The notes beneath the pieces are model-generated. The model was not told where the DNA came from. It saw only the letters and a program-made list of their open reading frames with translations, and searched no databases. A stretch of 64,000 bases of DNA from Boesenbergia rotunda (lineage: Eukaryota; Streptophyta; Magnoliopsida; Zingiberales; Zingiberaceae): assembly GCA_024364735.1 (NCBI GenBank), contig JAGFNQ010000857.1:380692-444691 (forward strand), given 5' to 3'. How positions within the stretch are numbered: the stretch's first letter is position 1; each line of letters starts with the position of its first letter. The position numbers and the translations under genes were made by a program. Of this stretch, positions 9,298 to 20,078 are shown piece after piece.

Positions 9298-10210
9298 AGC
9301 CCTAGCGGCTTCCTGTAGGGTTCTATTTTTCCGTTCGACTATCCCATTTTGCTTGGGGGGTTCTAGGACACGAAAATTCGTGTATATACCCGTTTATTCT
9401 ACAATATTCCTCGAATCGTTGATTTTCAAACTCTCCCCCGTGATCACTCCTAAGCCTTTTGATTTTGGTATCATTTTGATTTTCAATTAACTTACAAAAA
9501 TCACTAAATAGTTTTAGGGTTTCATCTTTGGTCTTTAGGAACCTAACCCAAGTAAACCTAGAGTAATCATCAACAATTACTAAGCAGTACCGGTTTCCGC
9601 TTAGTGACTTGGCTCCATGTGAATCAAATAGGTCAAGGTGCAGGAGCTCAAGTGTGGTTTGAGTTAGATCTGATCAAATTAGTTTATGATTGGACCTGGT
9701 TTGTTTACCTTGGTTACATGATTCATATATTATGTTTTCATGGTTCTTAATTTTAGGTATTCCTTTAATTAGGCCAAATTGGGTGATTTTTGAAATTAAT
9801 CTCAGATTAGTGTGACCTAATCTCCTATGGCAGATGTTTGATTCTTCTAACTGAGTTAACATGCATTTAGGTACTAAGGGTAGGTTTATATAGTGTAAAC
9901 ATTATTTTTCCAAGTGCCCTTAAGCATGATTTCTGAGTCTTGCATGTTTCTAATCAGGCAGTTAAAGTTGGTAAAGGTAACTACATAGCCAGTATCACAC
10001 AATTGACTTATGCTAAGCAAGTTGAATTTGAAGTTTTCAAGCAAAAGTACCTTTTTAATGACAAAATCAGATTTGAGTCCAATGTTACCTGACCCAATCA
10101 CTTTGAGTGTAGCATTGTTGTCAAATGCTACTGAACCTAGGTTCTTGAACTTGAGTTTGGTGAATTTCAATTTATCCCCAGTTATTTATCTGGAGCACCC
10201 GCTATCCAAC
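9298..10210 (-). pseudogene. pol: A2 pol: protease end, GAG-pre-integrase and integrase fragments
   Basis: The frame 10170-9886 shows the protease/linker region (ATLKVIGSGNIGLKSDFV, LLSISQLCDTGY). The frame 9862-9674 shows the zinc-binding pre-integrase region (HRRLGHTNLRLISKI ... SCNQGKQ), in which the first Cys of the CxxC is Tyr (YESC). Between 9660 and 9298 the integrase core survives only as short out-of-frame pieces. Several frameshifts and a deletion make it non-functional. Confidence 0.8.
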
Positions 10211-10229
10211 AACCATTAGTCCAAATCTT

Positions 10230-10965
10230 TATGTTCCTACACATAAAGAGTTTTGTTGATTTGGATCCAATTAGAATTAAGGATAGCTTAAATTGATTTT
10301 CACAACCTAGTCTGTCTCACCCAATCTAAAGTTGTCAATCACGTTAGCCTTATGGGTTTTTATGAGACAGGTTTTGAATAGAAGTAAGAAATTATTTTGA
10401 AAAAATCATGATTAATTTTGAAAAGTTACATTAATTTTGAAAACAATTGGTTTTGAATTTATTTTGAAAAAGAGTGTTTGAATCTAAGATTAACTGAAAA
10501 TTTATGTTAGATTCGAATTTGACAAAGAGTAAACTGAATTTGAATTTCAAAAATTGGCTTCCAGGTCTTGGCGAGGCACAAGGCCTTCTTTGGCCGTATC
10601 CTTATTGGATCATCAACCCTTTCCATGACAAAGCCTTTTAGTGAAATTTTATTTTCAAGGTTACTTTTTGAGAAATTCTGGTCTAACTAGCTTGGGTCTT
10701 GGATCGGTAGCTTCGGCTAGTTTCACTAGTCTAAAGAGACCAAGTAGTATATACTTGACCTTATTAGAAAAGGCTTCTCTAACGTACTATCATCTCACCG
10801 CCACCCAATACTATGTTGTTCAAATTTCAGTTAATTGGTTTAGTCCTTAGTCTAACCAGTCCTAGGTCTAAGCATGGTAAATTGCAGAAAATAAATAGAC
10901 AAGCAATCATGCAATTTAAAACAAGAAAAGAAATTCATTTAACTATAAAAATGGTTTTTAAGTTG
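10230..10965 (-). other. A2 spacer between gag and protease
   Basis: This non-coding stretch is homologous to A1 3480-4082. The small plus-strand frame at 10641-10850 is an antisense shadow. Confidence 0.6.
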
Positions 10966-12587
10966 GCTCCCCCTGGACTAAAGCCACGATAATGGTTTGG
11001 CAAGATGTGAATCTTGTCCTTGGGGATCCAATACTGATTTGGTCCAGCTTGGTTGTTCAAGCATAGTTTGGGTACCCATGCCAGAACCTTGCATCTAGAC
11101 TGATTCAGTACAGCATAATATGACCTTTGTCTAGCCTAGGTTCGATACCCTAATCCGGATCGATTTAGAATGAACTTATGTTTTCCAAGGATCATGTCAA
11201 GACCCTTGGAACCCGAAGTGAAACGTTCCAAGACTGCTCTAAGGTCCTTTACTTGAGTTTTCAAGAAGGAGTTCTCCTTCTCAAGTTTTTCAACTTGAGT
11301 AGAAGTTCCTTCTTGAACCTTCTCAGTTAAGGATCTAGAGTCAGGTCCCTCTTTCAGGAGTTTTACTTCCTGTCGGAGGGATTCGACTCGGATTTTGGCT
11401 TTCGCCAAGTCGCAAGAAAGGTAAGCAATTAATTCTGATAATTGAACTTTAGAAAATCCACTTACAGTGATTTTGCCGTCCTCCAAAAATGTAAGCTTCC
11501 CGTCGTCCGGCTCCGATTCTGATTCGGTCTCGATTTCTTCCGAAGCAGTCAGGGCGAGAAGGTTCGACTGTGGGGCCTCTTCTTCTTCTTCGGAGGAAGA
11601 CTCGTCCCACGTTGCTTGAAGGGCCTTCTTCCTTCTTATCTTCTTTGTCTCCTTCAGATTGGGGCATTCCATCTTGTAATGACTCTTCTTTTTGCATTCA
11701 TAGCAGATCACATTTGGTTTGGTCTTTTCATTTGAAGGTTCAGCTGGCTCTTCCTTTCTTCGGCAGGCTTTCCTTCTGTTGGTCTGATTTTTCAGCTCCT
11801 TGTAATAGTCCCGGGCTAGCCGAACCAGCTTAGGTTGATCTCCTTCGCTGTCTTCTGAGTATGAATCTGAGTTAGACTTGGGTACAGGTTGAGGCTTCTT
11901 CTTGGTCATCTTTCCTGTTTTGCCTGCAACAAAAGCAATGTCTTTCTCGGCTAGGGTGCAGTTAGTCTGCTCATGTAATTCAAGCTCAGAAAATAACTTA
12001 TCTAATTTAATTTTAGAAAAATCCCTTGAAACCATGTACACATCTACCATACATGCCCACAAAGTATTTCTCGGGAAAGTGTTAAGGGTGTACCTGATTA
12101 GGTCACGATTTTCTACCTTGTGACCAATTGAATGTAGACCGTTCATTAGCTCCTGGATTCTGGCGTGGAGCTGGGCTGCAGATTCGCCGTCGTTCATCTT
12201 GATTGTGTATAGCTTGTTTAGTAGTAGGTCCCTCTTGCTGATTCGGGTGTCGGAGGTTTCTTCGTGCAACTCAATTAACTTACCCCAGAGTTCCTTTGCA
12301 CTGTTGAATGGTCCCACCCGGTTCATCTCTTCTATGGTTAGGTCGCATTGGAGTGTTTGAGTCGCTTTAGCATCAGCCTCGATCTTCCTTTTCAGTGAGG
12401 CGTCCCATTCAGTGTAAGGTTGTGGCACTCCTTCAGCATTTCTTTGGATTTCCAGTCTAGATTGGATTATAATTCACATGTCCACCTAAGTTTTCAGGTG
12501 GACTTCCATCCGACTCTTCCAGTAGGAGAAATCCTCTTCACTGAAGAGTGGTGGTCTGGCTGTACTGAACCCCTCTGCCATGGCCAT
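10966..12587 (-). pseudogene. gag: A2 gag, broken by three stops
   Basis: ATG at 12587 gives MAMAEGFSTARPPLFSEEDF. Two in-frame stops (TAG after MEVHLKT and TGA after VDM) precede the long frame 12428-11136. A third stop follows SGLGYRT, after which the WVPK...YWIPK tail continues in frame to about 10970. Visible parts are CDLTIEEMNRVGPFNSAKEL, LIELHEETSDTRISKRDLL, a knuckle CYECKKKSHYKMEC (all four ligands kept, the usual Gly is Ser), a Ser/Glu stretch, a coiled coil and GSKGLDMILG. It is closely related to A1 gag. Confidence 0.9.
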
Positions 12588-12798
12588 TTAGAAATTACTG
12601 AAACGAAAAAAAACAAAAACTGTCCCAAGACTTGGTCTTGGATTAGCAGTGCGGGAATAAAATATTTAAAAGAATTTATCGAGTGGTGTTGCCCAAACCT
12701 CGATTAACGATAAAAACTTCGAACGAAAAAGAATTAAAAAGATTTGGTAAAATTCAAAAAATTCCCAAATTGGTGGTTGCACCAATTTGAGCTACCCC

Positions 12799-12810
12799 GC
12801 TCTGATACCA
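12799..12810 (-). other. Primer binding site of A2
   Basis: TGGTATCAGAGC on the minus strand (plus strand GCTCTGATACCA), two bases from the LTR end at 12813. Confidence 0.9.
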
Positions 12811-13239
12811 CTTGTTGGATCAAGAAAACACGATAGAGGGGGGGGGGGAATATCGTGAAATTATTTTCGGAAAAAGTTAAGAGAATACGCAGTGGAATTA
12901 AAACAAAACTCACAGAGAACACAAGTACTTTTAATTGATTCGAAGTCGCGGTCGGCTCCTACTCCAAGGCCCACGGTCTTTGATCATTTACTGCGGACAA
13001 TTCTATATTTGCGCAAAAGTTTACAGAGTTTGATATAGAATTATTGCAGTAAATAAACAAGTACGCTTTTCGTTACCGACGCCCGGTGTAGATTGTACTT
13101 CGCAGCAGAGGGTTGTTGTCGATGCTAGAATCTCGAGATCAGAGTTTTCCGGAGCAGAGCACTTGAACGAAGAGCTTAGAGGCGTTGGAAAAGTGTTGTT
13201 CTGAAGCCTTGGGGTCGAGCCCCTTTTATAGTGCTCCTG

Positions 13240-13545
13240 GAGGCGCCCGGGACGTCGGGGGCGCGTGACACGTGCCTTCGGATCCGAGAACCTCTATCCG
13301 AAACTTGGTCAGCGCTTATCCCCTTCGAATCGGCTCTGGAGCTGATGGGGGCGCCCGGGACGTTGGGGGCGCCCTGGTTGACATGGCCCACTGGCTTCAT
13401 GCTAATTTTGCTTCGATTACAAGTTTTTCTTTGACCTTCGGCGCCCGGGGACTCCGGGGCGCCCTGCTCACTGTAGTTTCGAAACAACTATTGCTTCCTT
13501 GTTTTTCCTTCGACCATGGGGCGCCCTGGTCCTCCCGGGCGCCCA
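13240..13545. promoter_or_regulatory. Four palindrome pairs upstream of the A2 TATA box
   Basis: Pairs lie at about 13240, 13348, 13440 and 13518. The GGCGCC centres are 18 bp apart in each. Some outer bases have decayed (GGGCGCGT in the first pair), but the spacing has not. The nearest pair starts about 10 bp from the TATA box. Confidence 0.85.
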
Positions 13546-13814
13546 GCCCAGCTGCCTGCCCCTCTCCTTTGGGGCGTTCTGAGCTGCAGAAACACATTCC
13601 CTCGGTCCCTGCATTCAAGGTTAGTTCCAAAAACAACAAAGCACGAATATTAGTGATTTTTTTACAATCGAAGCTGTCTTGGTTCTGACTTCGGGTCTCC
13701 CAAAGGAACCCTAAGTCGAACCAACGCCTATTGTTCCCTCAACGGGGAACGTGTCCTCACCTACTCCTCTCAGAAGAGTTTACCTTTTTCCAACCGGCTC
13801 CTCCGGTTAAACTT

Positions 13815-14028
13815 TTGCCCAGCAGCCCTTCGCCAGGTGCCTAGTAGCCCTTCGCTAGGTCTTCAATGCCTAGCAGCCCTTCGCTAGGTGCCTAGCAATC
13901 CTTCGCTAGGTCTTCAACTCCTAGCAGCCCTTCGCTAGGTGCCTAGCATTCCTTCGCCAGGTCTTCAACTCCTAGCAGTCCTTCGCTAGGTGCCTAGCAT
14001 TCCTTAGCCAGATCTTCAACTCCTAGCA
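13815..14028. repeat. Hairpin array of the A2 LTR
   Basis: Eight or so units of CCTAGC - AGCCCTTC - GCTAGG type, several with one-base decay. It is homologous in position to 6985-7215. Confidence 0.8.
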
Positions 14029-14029
14029 A

Positions 14030-14540
14030 CCATATGGGTTTCGGCCATAGGGATTTTAAGGTCTATAATAATGCCAAAAATGTGTATAATGTTATTTAAT
14101 GTTCCCTTATGATGTTTAGAGGTTAAGTATAATTTTTGGGAATTTTTGGAGTACCCTAGGACACCCTAGTGTTTCGGCCAACATGAAAGAAACAAAATCA
14201 ATACCCTAGAAACTCTATGGGTTTCGGCCACCATGTTTTAGGGTCCATAATGATGCTAAAAAACTGTATAATGTTATTTAATGTTCCCTTATGATGTTTA
14301 GAGGTTAAGTATAATTTTTGGGAATTTTTGGAGTACCCTAGGACACCCTAGGGTTTCGGCCAACATGAAAGAACCAAACCAAGCACCCTAGAGACCCTAT
14401 GGTTTCGGCCACTATGTATTAGGGTCCATGTGGATGTTAAAAATCTGGATAATATTGTTTAATGTATTCTTATGAAGTTTAGAGGTTAAATATAATTTTT
14501 GAGGATTTTTGGGGTACCCTAGGATACCCTAGGGTTTCGG
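14030..14540. repeat. 181-183-bp tandem repeat, 2.7 copies (T1)
   Basis: GTTTCGGCCA recurs at 14038, 14221 and 14402. The unit matches the repeat in T4 at 51541-52210. Confidence 0.85.
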
Positions 14541-15179
14541 CCAACCACAAGACCCCATGGGTAGGGTTGGGTCTAAAACCCCAAGTGTATGTCTTGTGTA
14601 TTATCATGATATAAGAGAGATAGAGGGTGATTATGTGAAGCTTTCACATGGCCTAGAGATCCTATAGGTTTCGGCCAAGTACCCTAATAGAGTGGAAAGT
14701 TAGGATTTATTTCAAGTAAGGGCTCCAATGGCCCTATGGTAAGGTATGGTTGGTATTCAACAATTGATTTGGGGTTTTATTGGAAATTTTTCCATGCCCC
14801 CATGGCCTTGAAGTTTCGGCCAAGATCAAGATTAGGGTTAAAGGATTAGGGTTGGTCTTAAGTACGGGATCAAATGGTTCCTATGGCCTAGTATGTATGT
14901 ATGGGATGTTGGTTGGGAAGTTATGCGAAGTTTCATGGACCTAGGGTTCCTTGGGGACTTTCGGCCAAGGACATAACCTAGGGCTAGGGTTGGGTTAAAC
15001 TTACAAAGATGCTTGTGTATGGGTTACCAAGAGGTATGTTTAAGTAAGATGGAAGAATCTCTATGTTAACCAAACCCTTAGTTTGTATGTCATGAATTAT
15101 ATGTTAGGTCATGGATGTTTATGAATGATATGCCATGTTTATGAATGATATGCCATATCTTATGAATGAGGTTAAAGTA

Positions 15180-15300
15180 CATGCCTTTAAGGCATAACGA
15201 TGATGTTAAGTATGATGAATGAATGATGATGAATGACAAGTATGATGAATGAATGATGATGAATGACAAGTATGATGAATGAATGATGATGAATGAAAAA
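15180..15300. repeat. Short tandem repeat in T1
   Basis: Three to four copies of a ~35-bp unit made of ATGATGAATG steps. The minus-strand frame (repeated SFIIIHSSYL) is only a translation of the repeat. Confidence 0.85.
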
Positions 15301-15699
15301 GCATGTGAAAGCATTTCATGTTATTTTATGGGCTTGTACCGGACCTAAGTAAGGTCCACGGTTCTGGACTACCGATGATGCTGTCCACGGTTCGGGACTA
15401 CCGATGATGTTGTCCTTACGGTTCGGGACTACCGATGAAGCTGTCCTTACCCTAGTAGGTCGAGATTAGCTACCTCGTATTTACCTAGGGGTGCGCGCAT
15501 ATGATGAATGAATGTGGTACAAGCCAGGGCCCAATGAATGTTATGATTATTTTAAAAGCATGTTTTAAAGATTAAGCATCCTTATATATATATATATGCA
15601 ATTGCCACATGCATTCATCCATGTTATGCATTATACTTATGATAAGAACATTATGTAAAGTAAGTTATGCAAGGTATGTTTATGCAAATGATTTTATGT

Positions 15700-16240
15700 A
15701 TGTTTATGCTAAGTTAGAATGCCATGATTTTATTTATGTTCATGATAGTCTAGGATGCCATGATTTATTTATGTTTATGTTAATTAGAATGCCATGATTT
15801 TATTTATGTTCATGATAGTTTAGGATGCCATGATTTAATTATGTTTATGCTAGGTTAGAATGCCATGATTTTATTCATGTTCATGATAGTTAGGATGCCA
15901 TAATTTAATTATGTTTATGCTAGGTTAGAATGCCATGATTTTATTACGCTCATGTTAATTATGATGCCATGATTTAATTATGTTTATGCTAGGATAGAAT
16001 GCTATGATTTTTATATCCATGCTAAGTTATATTGCCATGATTTAATTGTGTTTATGCTAAGTTCGGATGCCATGATTTTATTTAGGTTCATGTTAGGAAT
16101 GTTTATGAGGTTATGTTATTATGTTTATGTCTATGCCAAGAATTATGCCATGCTATGAAGGTTTATGATGTTTATGTCTATGCCAAGTATTATGCCAAGC
16201 CATGAATGTTTTTATGTTTATGTATATGCTATGCTATGAA
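15700..16240. repeat. Diverged repeat with ATGCCATGATTT (T1)
   Basis: ATGCCATGATTT recurs every ~30-65 bp with TTATGTTCATG or TTATGTTTATGC between copies. Related arrays are in T2 (33055-33630), T3 (41150-41520) and T4 (53330-53740). Confidence 0.8.
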
Positions 16241-16820
16241 AGGGACTAAGTTATGTTCAAGACATGTCAAAGGTATGCTAAATGCTCATAAAGACTTATG
16301 TGCTGAGTAAGGCACTAAGTATGTTAATGTTTAAGATGCTCATGATTAAGTGATGAATGGTTTTAGTGAGTAGGAAAGAGTCTTACTAAGCCTGTGTGCT
16401 TATAGTCTTATTTTCCTTATACCGCAGATCACGCAAGGGGACCGTAAGGAAGCAGCAGGAGGGCAATAAAGTATGTGTGTGATAGTGACGTGGCCACGAG
16501 ACCATGTGTTTGCTCGTTTTATGATAGAACCTTACTTCTACTAGTATGTGCTTGAATGTGACTCTATGACATGACTCTATGTATGACATGATGCTAAGAA
16601 TGACATGATGATAAGTATGACATGATGCTAAGTATGACATGATATGATGTTAGGTATAAAGTTAATATGCCAAGTTCCCATGTTATGATGTTAGGAAGGG
16701 TAGTAAGTGCATGTAGGTGTAAGTTAAAGGTTTCCGCTGCATTAGGATGTCTACATGTCATGCCCTAAGTATGTTAACGTAACGCCGCTTTATGAAAAGA
16801 AAAAAAAAGCGGGCATTACA

Positions 16821-17116
16821 CATCCCTCGATTGCGCACGCAAACCTCCAGCTTGCCTCGATGCCATCCTTCATGTACGCCTCGAAGTCCGCATCCCTCAG
16901 CTCATCGTCCCTGGTATCCACGGTCCCTCAGATGCGCACGCAAGCCTCCAGCTTGCCTCCATGCCATCCTTCACATGATGACATCAACCAAGTCCATGTG
17001 TACCTGTACACCTGCACACTCATGCACACATATTAGTCCAACAACAAACCCTAACTTAAACCCTTTGCCCAAACATCAAAACACTTGGTCACTCCAGACC
17101 ACAGAATGCCTCAACA
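16821..17116 (-). mobile_element. B 3' LTR, truncated
   Basis: It matches 26015-26299 (twice-repeated GCGCACGCAA.CCTCCAGCTTGCC block; ends GCCTCAACA before the polypurine tract). Each repeat contains the hairpin GCAAGC-CTCCA-GCTTGC. The remainder of the LTR is lost at the T1 junction. Confidence 0.85.
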
Positions 17117-17130
17117 ATCTCCCCCTTTTT

Positions 17131-18133
17131 GATGTTTGACAATACGTTTAAATTAGGAAAACAAATAGTAATAGAATAGCAAAAATAATGCTAAACAAAC
17201 AACTGAACTTACGTTGCCAAGATTCCATCTTGGACTTACACCGCAAATGCAAATGCAAACAAGGATACTATCCCAAGGCATCTTACACCTAACCCTCCAA
17301 GTTAGGAATTTCCACACCAAACCCTCTAAGTTAGGAATTTTCACACCTAACCCTCCAAGATAGGACTTTTCCACACCTAACCCTCCATGTTAGGACTTTT
17401 CACACCTAACCCTCCAAGTTAGGTCTTTTCACATACCTAACTTCGCAAAGTTAGGAATTTTCACCAAAACGGGCTTTTTAAAACCTATCCCAAGGCTCCC
17501 CCTACATTGGACTTATAAAGGATTTTTAAGAACCTCTCCAAGGTTCCCCTTACGCCAAGAATAGAGCAACCATGCTCCCCCTAAACCAAGGGTTTCTTGC
17601 AAAGGTGTGTTTGGTTTCCCAACTTAAACCCAACACTTCTCCCCCTTTGCCTAACATAAAAAAAATGTGAACAATATCCCAATTATTGGATCTTTTAATC
17701 CTCAATGATTCTAAACTCAGTGTACTAGCTCCCCATACACTCGTTTTCCATCATTTGGACACATGTTAGCTACTGGATACCCACACCAGCCCTGACCAGT
17801 CGACTGCCCCCCAGGGTAGTCGACTGATACTCTGAAAATCAGTTTTTCTGGCCTATTTCAGAATCGAGCCAGAAATTCCATAAATCTCTAAAAATTCCCA
17901 AATTATGTGGAGAACATTATGGTACATATACCTACTTGGGAAAAATACATTCAGCAATGTATCTATCACCATTCCCAAGTTTTACACAAAACCCAAAAAT
18001 TTTCTATGAAAATTAAGGCAAACAAGGAGGCAACCTCCCCCTTAACCTGTCTTCTCCCGATTTTCAATTTAACAAGGTGAAGTTCTACCCAACTTAACAC
18101 CATGACACCATGTTGAGTTATACCCAACTCAAC
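17131..18133 (-). other. B non-coding internal region with hairpin array and palindrome pair
   Basis: 17275-17460 repeats a ~28-bp unit with hairpin CCTAAC-CCTCCAA-GTTAGG. A GTCGAC palindrome pair lies at 17799-17828. The part 17760-18060 is a diverged direct repeat of 23130-23440. No coding frame supported. Confidence 0.65.
17275..17460. repeat. Hairpin array, loop CCTCCAA (B internal)
   Basis: Five to six copies of CCTAAC-CCTCCAA-GTTAGG (some GATAGG or CTAAG variants) followed by (A)TTTT(C)CACAC. The same loop recurs in solo LTR K at 62200-62620. Confidence 0.8.
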
Positions 18134-19104
18134 TGTTAGTAGGAGCCCTAGGGCCAATTATGTGATGATTGACTAGGGGCATTTTGTATCATATTCTATC
18201 ATTAAAAGGCATATTTGGTTATTATACTTACTCTGTATTTGTGCCAAATAACTAAGTATAATAATGTCCTTATGTAGTAGGCTCTTATCTACATTATATT
18301 GATTGGTTGAATCGATAGTGAGATAATGTAGAGAACACTAGACTAAATTATTCCTAGTCAAGCATTAATATTCAGGGACAATATTAATGCATGGAGACTA
18401 GCATATAGGTCAATTGATGACTTGAGCTCAGAAGTCATGGATATGTGATATCAAGTTGACACATGGGTATACATTAGAGAATATGTACTAAATTGACCCG
18501 CCATGAAAAAGTTTCATAGATTGTCATATGAGTGTCATAAACTTTCTCATATAACTATTAGTATGAATAGTCCTTAGACCTGAAGTCACTACGGTTCTCT
18601 ACATAAGGAGTTATGTACTTTGGTATCGTCAAACGTCACCCGTAATAGGGTGGACTATAAAGGCGATCACTGGGTATATAATGAATTATGCGGAGGGATA
18701 TGATGGATGTAGATGGGGTCTATCCCTCTCATATGACGGGAGTGATATCTGTGGGCCCCTTGATCGAGTAGGACTGATAAAATGCATGGTCATGCTCAAA
18801 TGAGTCTATATGAGATATTGAGCTCATTTGTTTGAGTGAGTCTACTCGGGGATCAAGAAACACAAAGATTGATCGAGGATGACACGGTCTATGCCTCATT
18901 GGTCAATCTAGATATCAAGGATAGAAGGACAACGTCATACATTATCATAGTCACGGAGGATTAGTCGGATCTCGACTTTTCTTGTTACTTGTGTAGCCAT
19001 GATGCATTGCTAGATGCCGCTCATTGCTTATGTGTCTAAAGTATTTAGGCGCATTGCCAACGTCGCGAGAATATATTAGGTCACACACTAAGGACATGAT
19101 GCTT

Positions 19105-19540
19105 CGGGAAGTCTGATCGAGAGCCCGAGTTGGGAACTCGAGAGATCCGATCGGGAAGTCTGATCAGGAGCTCGAGTTGGGAACTCGGGAGATCCGATCA
19201 AGAGATCTGATCGGGAGCTCGAGTTAGAAACTCGGGAGACTAGATCAGGAGCTCGGGAGCTCGGGAGACTCGGGTCGGAAGACTGGGTCAGGAGCTCAGG
19301 GACTTCGTCGGGAGCTCGAGTTGGGAACTCGGGAGACTAGGTCGGGAGCCCTAGTTGGGAACTCGATAGACTGGGTCGAGAGCTTGGTAGACTGGGTCGG
19401 CGCTCGGGAGACTGGGTCGGGAGCTCGGGCTCGGCATACTAGGTCAGGAGCTCAGCAGACTGAGTCGGGAGCTCGGTGACTTGCTCGGCAGACTTGGTCG
19501 GGAGACCTGGTCGGAACCCCGAGAGACCCGGTCAGAATTG
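19105..19540. repeat. Minisatellite rich in GGGAGCTCGAG / GGGAACTCGGGAG
   Basis: About 15 imperfect units of 20-35 bp with TCGGGAG, GAGCTC and CTGGGTCGG. It lies upstream of the C1 TATA box. Confidence 0.8.
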
Positions 19541-20078
19541 CAGGGGAAATTCATTAAAGTGTTTAATGAAGGAAAGAGAAAAGTCTCTCTTCATTGGATG
19601 AAGAGAAGCTGAAGAGTCACATGAAAAGATGTACTCTTTATTGGCATTAATGAAGGGAAGTCAAAGAGACAAAATACTCTTCATATTCATGGGATGAGTA
19701 TAAAAGAGAGTCTAGTCATTTTGAATGATAAGTGAGAGTCTTTCCTTTCTTCTCCTCCTCCTCATCTTTCTCTTTGGCCGAAACTCTATTGTAGGGTTTT
19801 TGGTGTTCTGCGAACTACCTCAAGTTGCTAACACAACTAAGGTAGTTCTTCCCGGAGTTGAGAGATCGTGCCCGTGTGGATACGGATAGAGGCACGGACA
19901 CTTGAACATGCAAGAGATCCAACGCATCTTGGACGAGCGGGATAAACGAAAGGGCACGCATCAAAGGTATATCTTCTTTAGAAGTAGATATAGATCAACT
20001 TTGTACGAGTTTTTCTTTCGCATGGATCGCTCGAGGGATCTTGTTTCCGCTATGTTTTATGTTTTTGTGCCGGGAGAT

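Larger units (their letters stand above)
7320..14028 (-). mobile_element. Element A2: copia element with decayed gag and pol
   Basis: Minus-strand order: 5' LTR (12813-14028, its far end cut), PBS, gag (12587 to about 10966), spacer, protease/GAG-pre-integrase, integrase, reverse transcriptase and RNase H, ending at 7320 inside the last conserved RNase H motif (FTKP). No polypurine tract or 3' LTR of its own is seen; A1 begins there. The GAG-POL order is that of Ty1-copia (integrase before RT). Confidence 0.85.
12813..14028 (-). mobile_element. A2 5' LTR, distal end missing
   Basis: It begins TGTTGGATCAAG as in A1 and runs in parallel with 5966 to about 7210. The expected last ~110 bp ending CACCAACA is absent; at about 14028 it switches to LTR T1. 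It carries TATAAAAGGG on the minus strand (13224-13230), four palindrome pairs (13240-13545) and a hairpin array (13815-14028). Confidence 0.85.
14029..16820 (+). mobile_element. T1: truncated long LTR of family T
   Basis: The right end (GTTAACGTAACGCCGC...GGGCATTACA) matches the ends of T2, T3 and T4. The left ~0.9 kb of the LTR, including TGTAACGACCCGG, is missing and the A2 LTR is joined directly. Internal blocks: a 181-183-bp tandem repeat with GTTTCGGCCA (14030-14540), a GATGAATGAATGATGATGAATGA repeat (15180-15295), repeated TGTCC.TACGGTTCGGGACTACCG (15350-15450) and a repeat with ATGCCATGATTT (15700-16130). No protein-coding gene; frames here are repeat translations. Confidence 0.75.

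Noticed and set aside
16755..17139. Plus-strand frames at 16755-17139 and 25983-26242
   Set aside because: They are antisense to the B LTR and arise from its hairpin repeats; they cross the T1/B junction.
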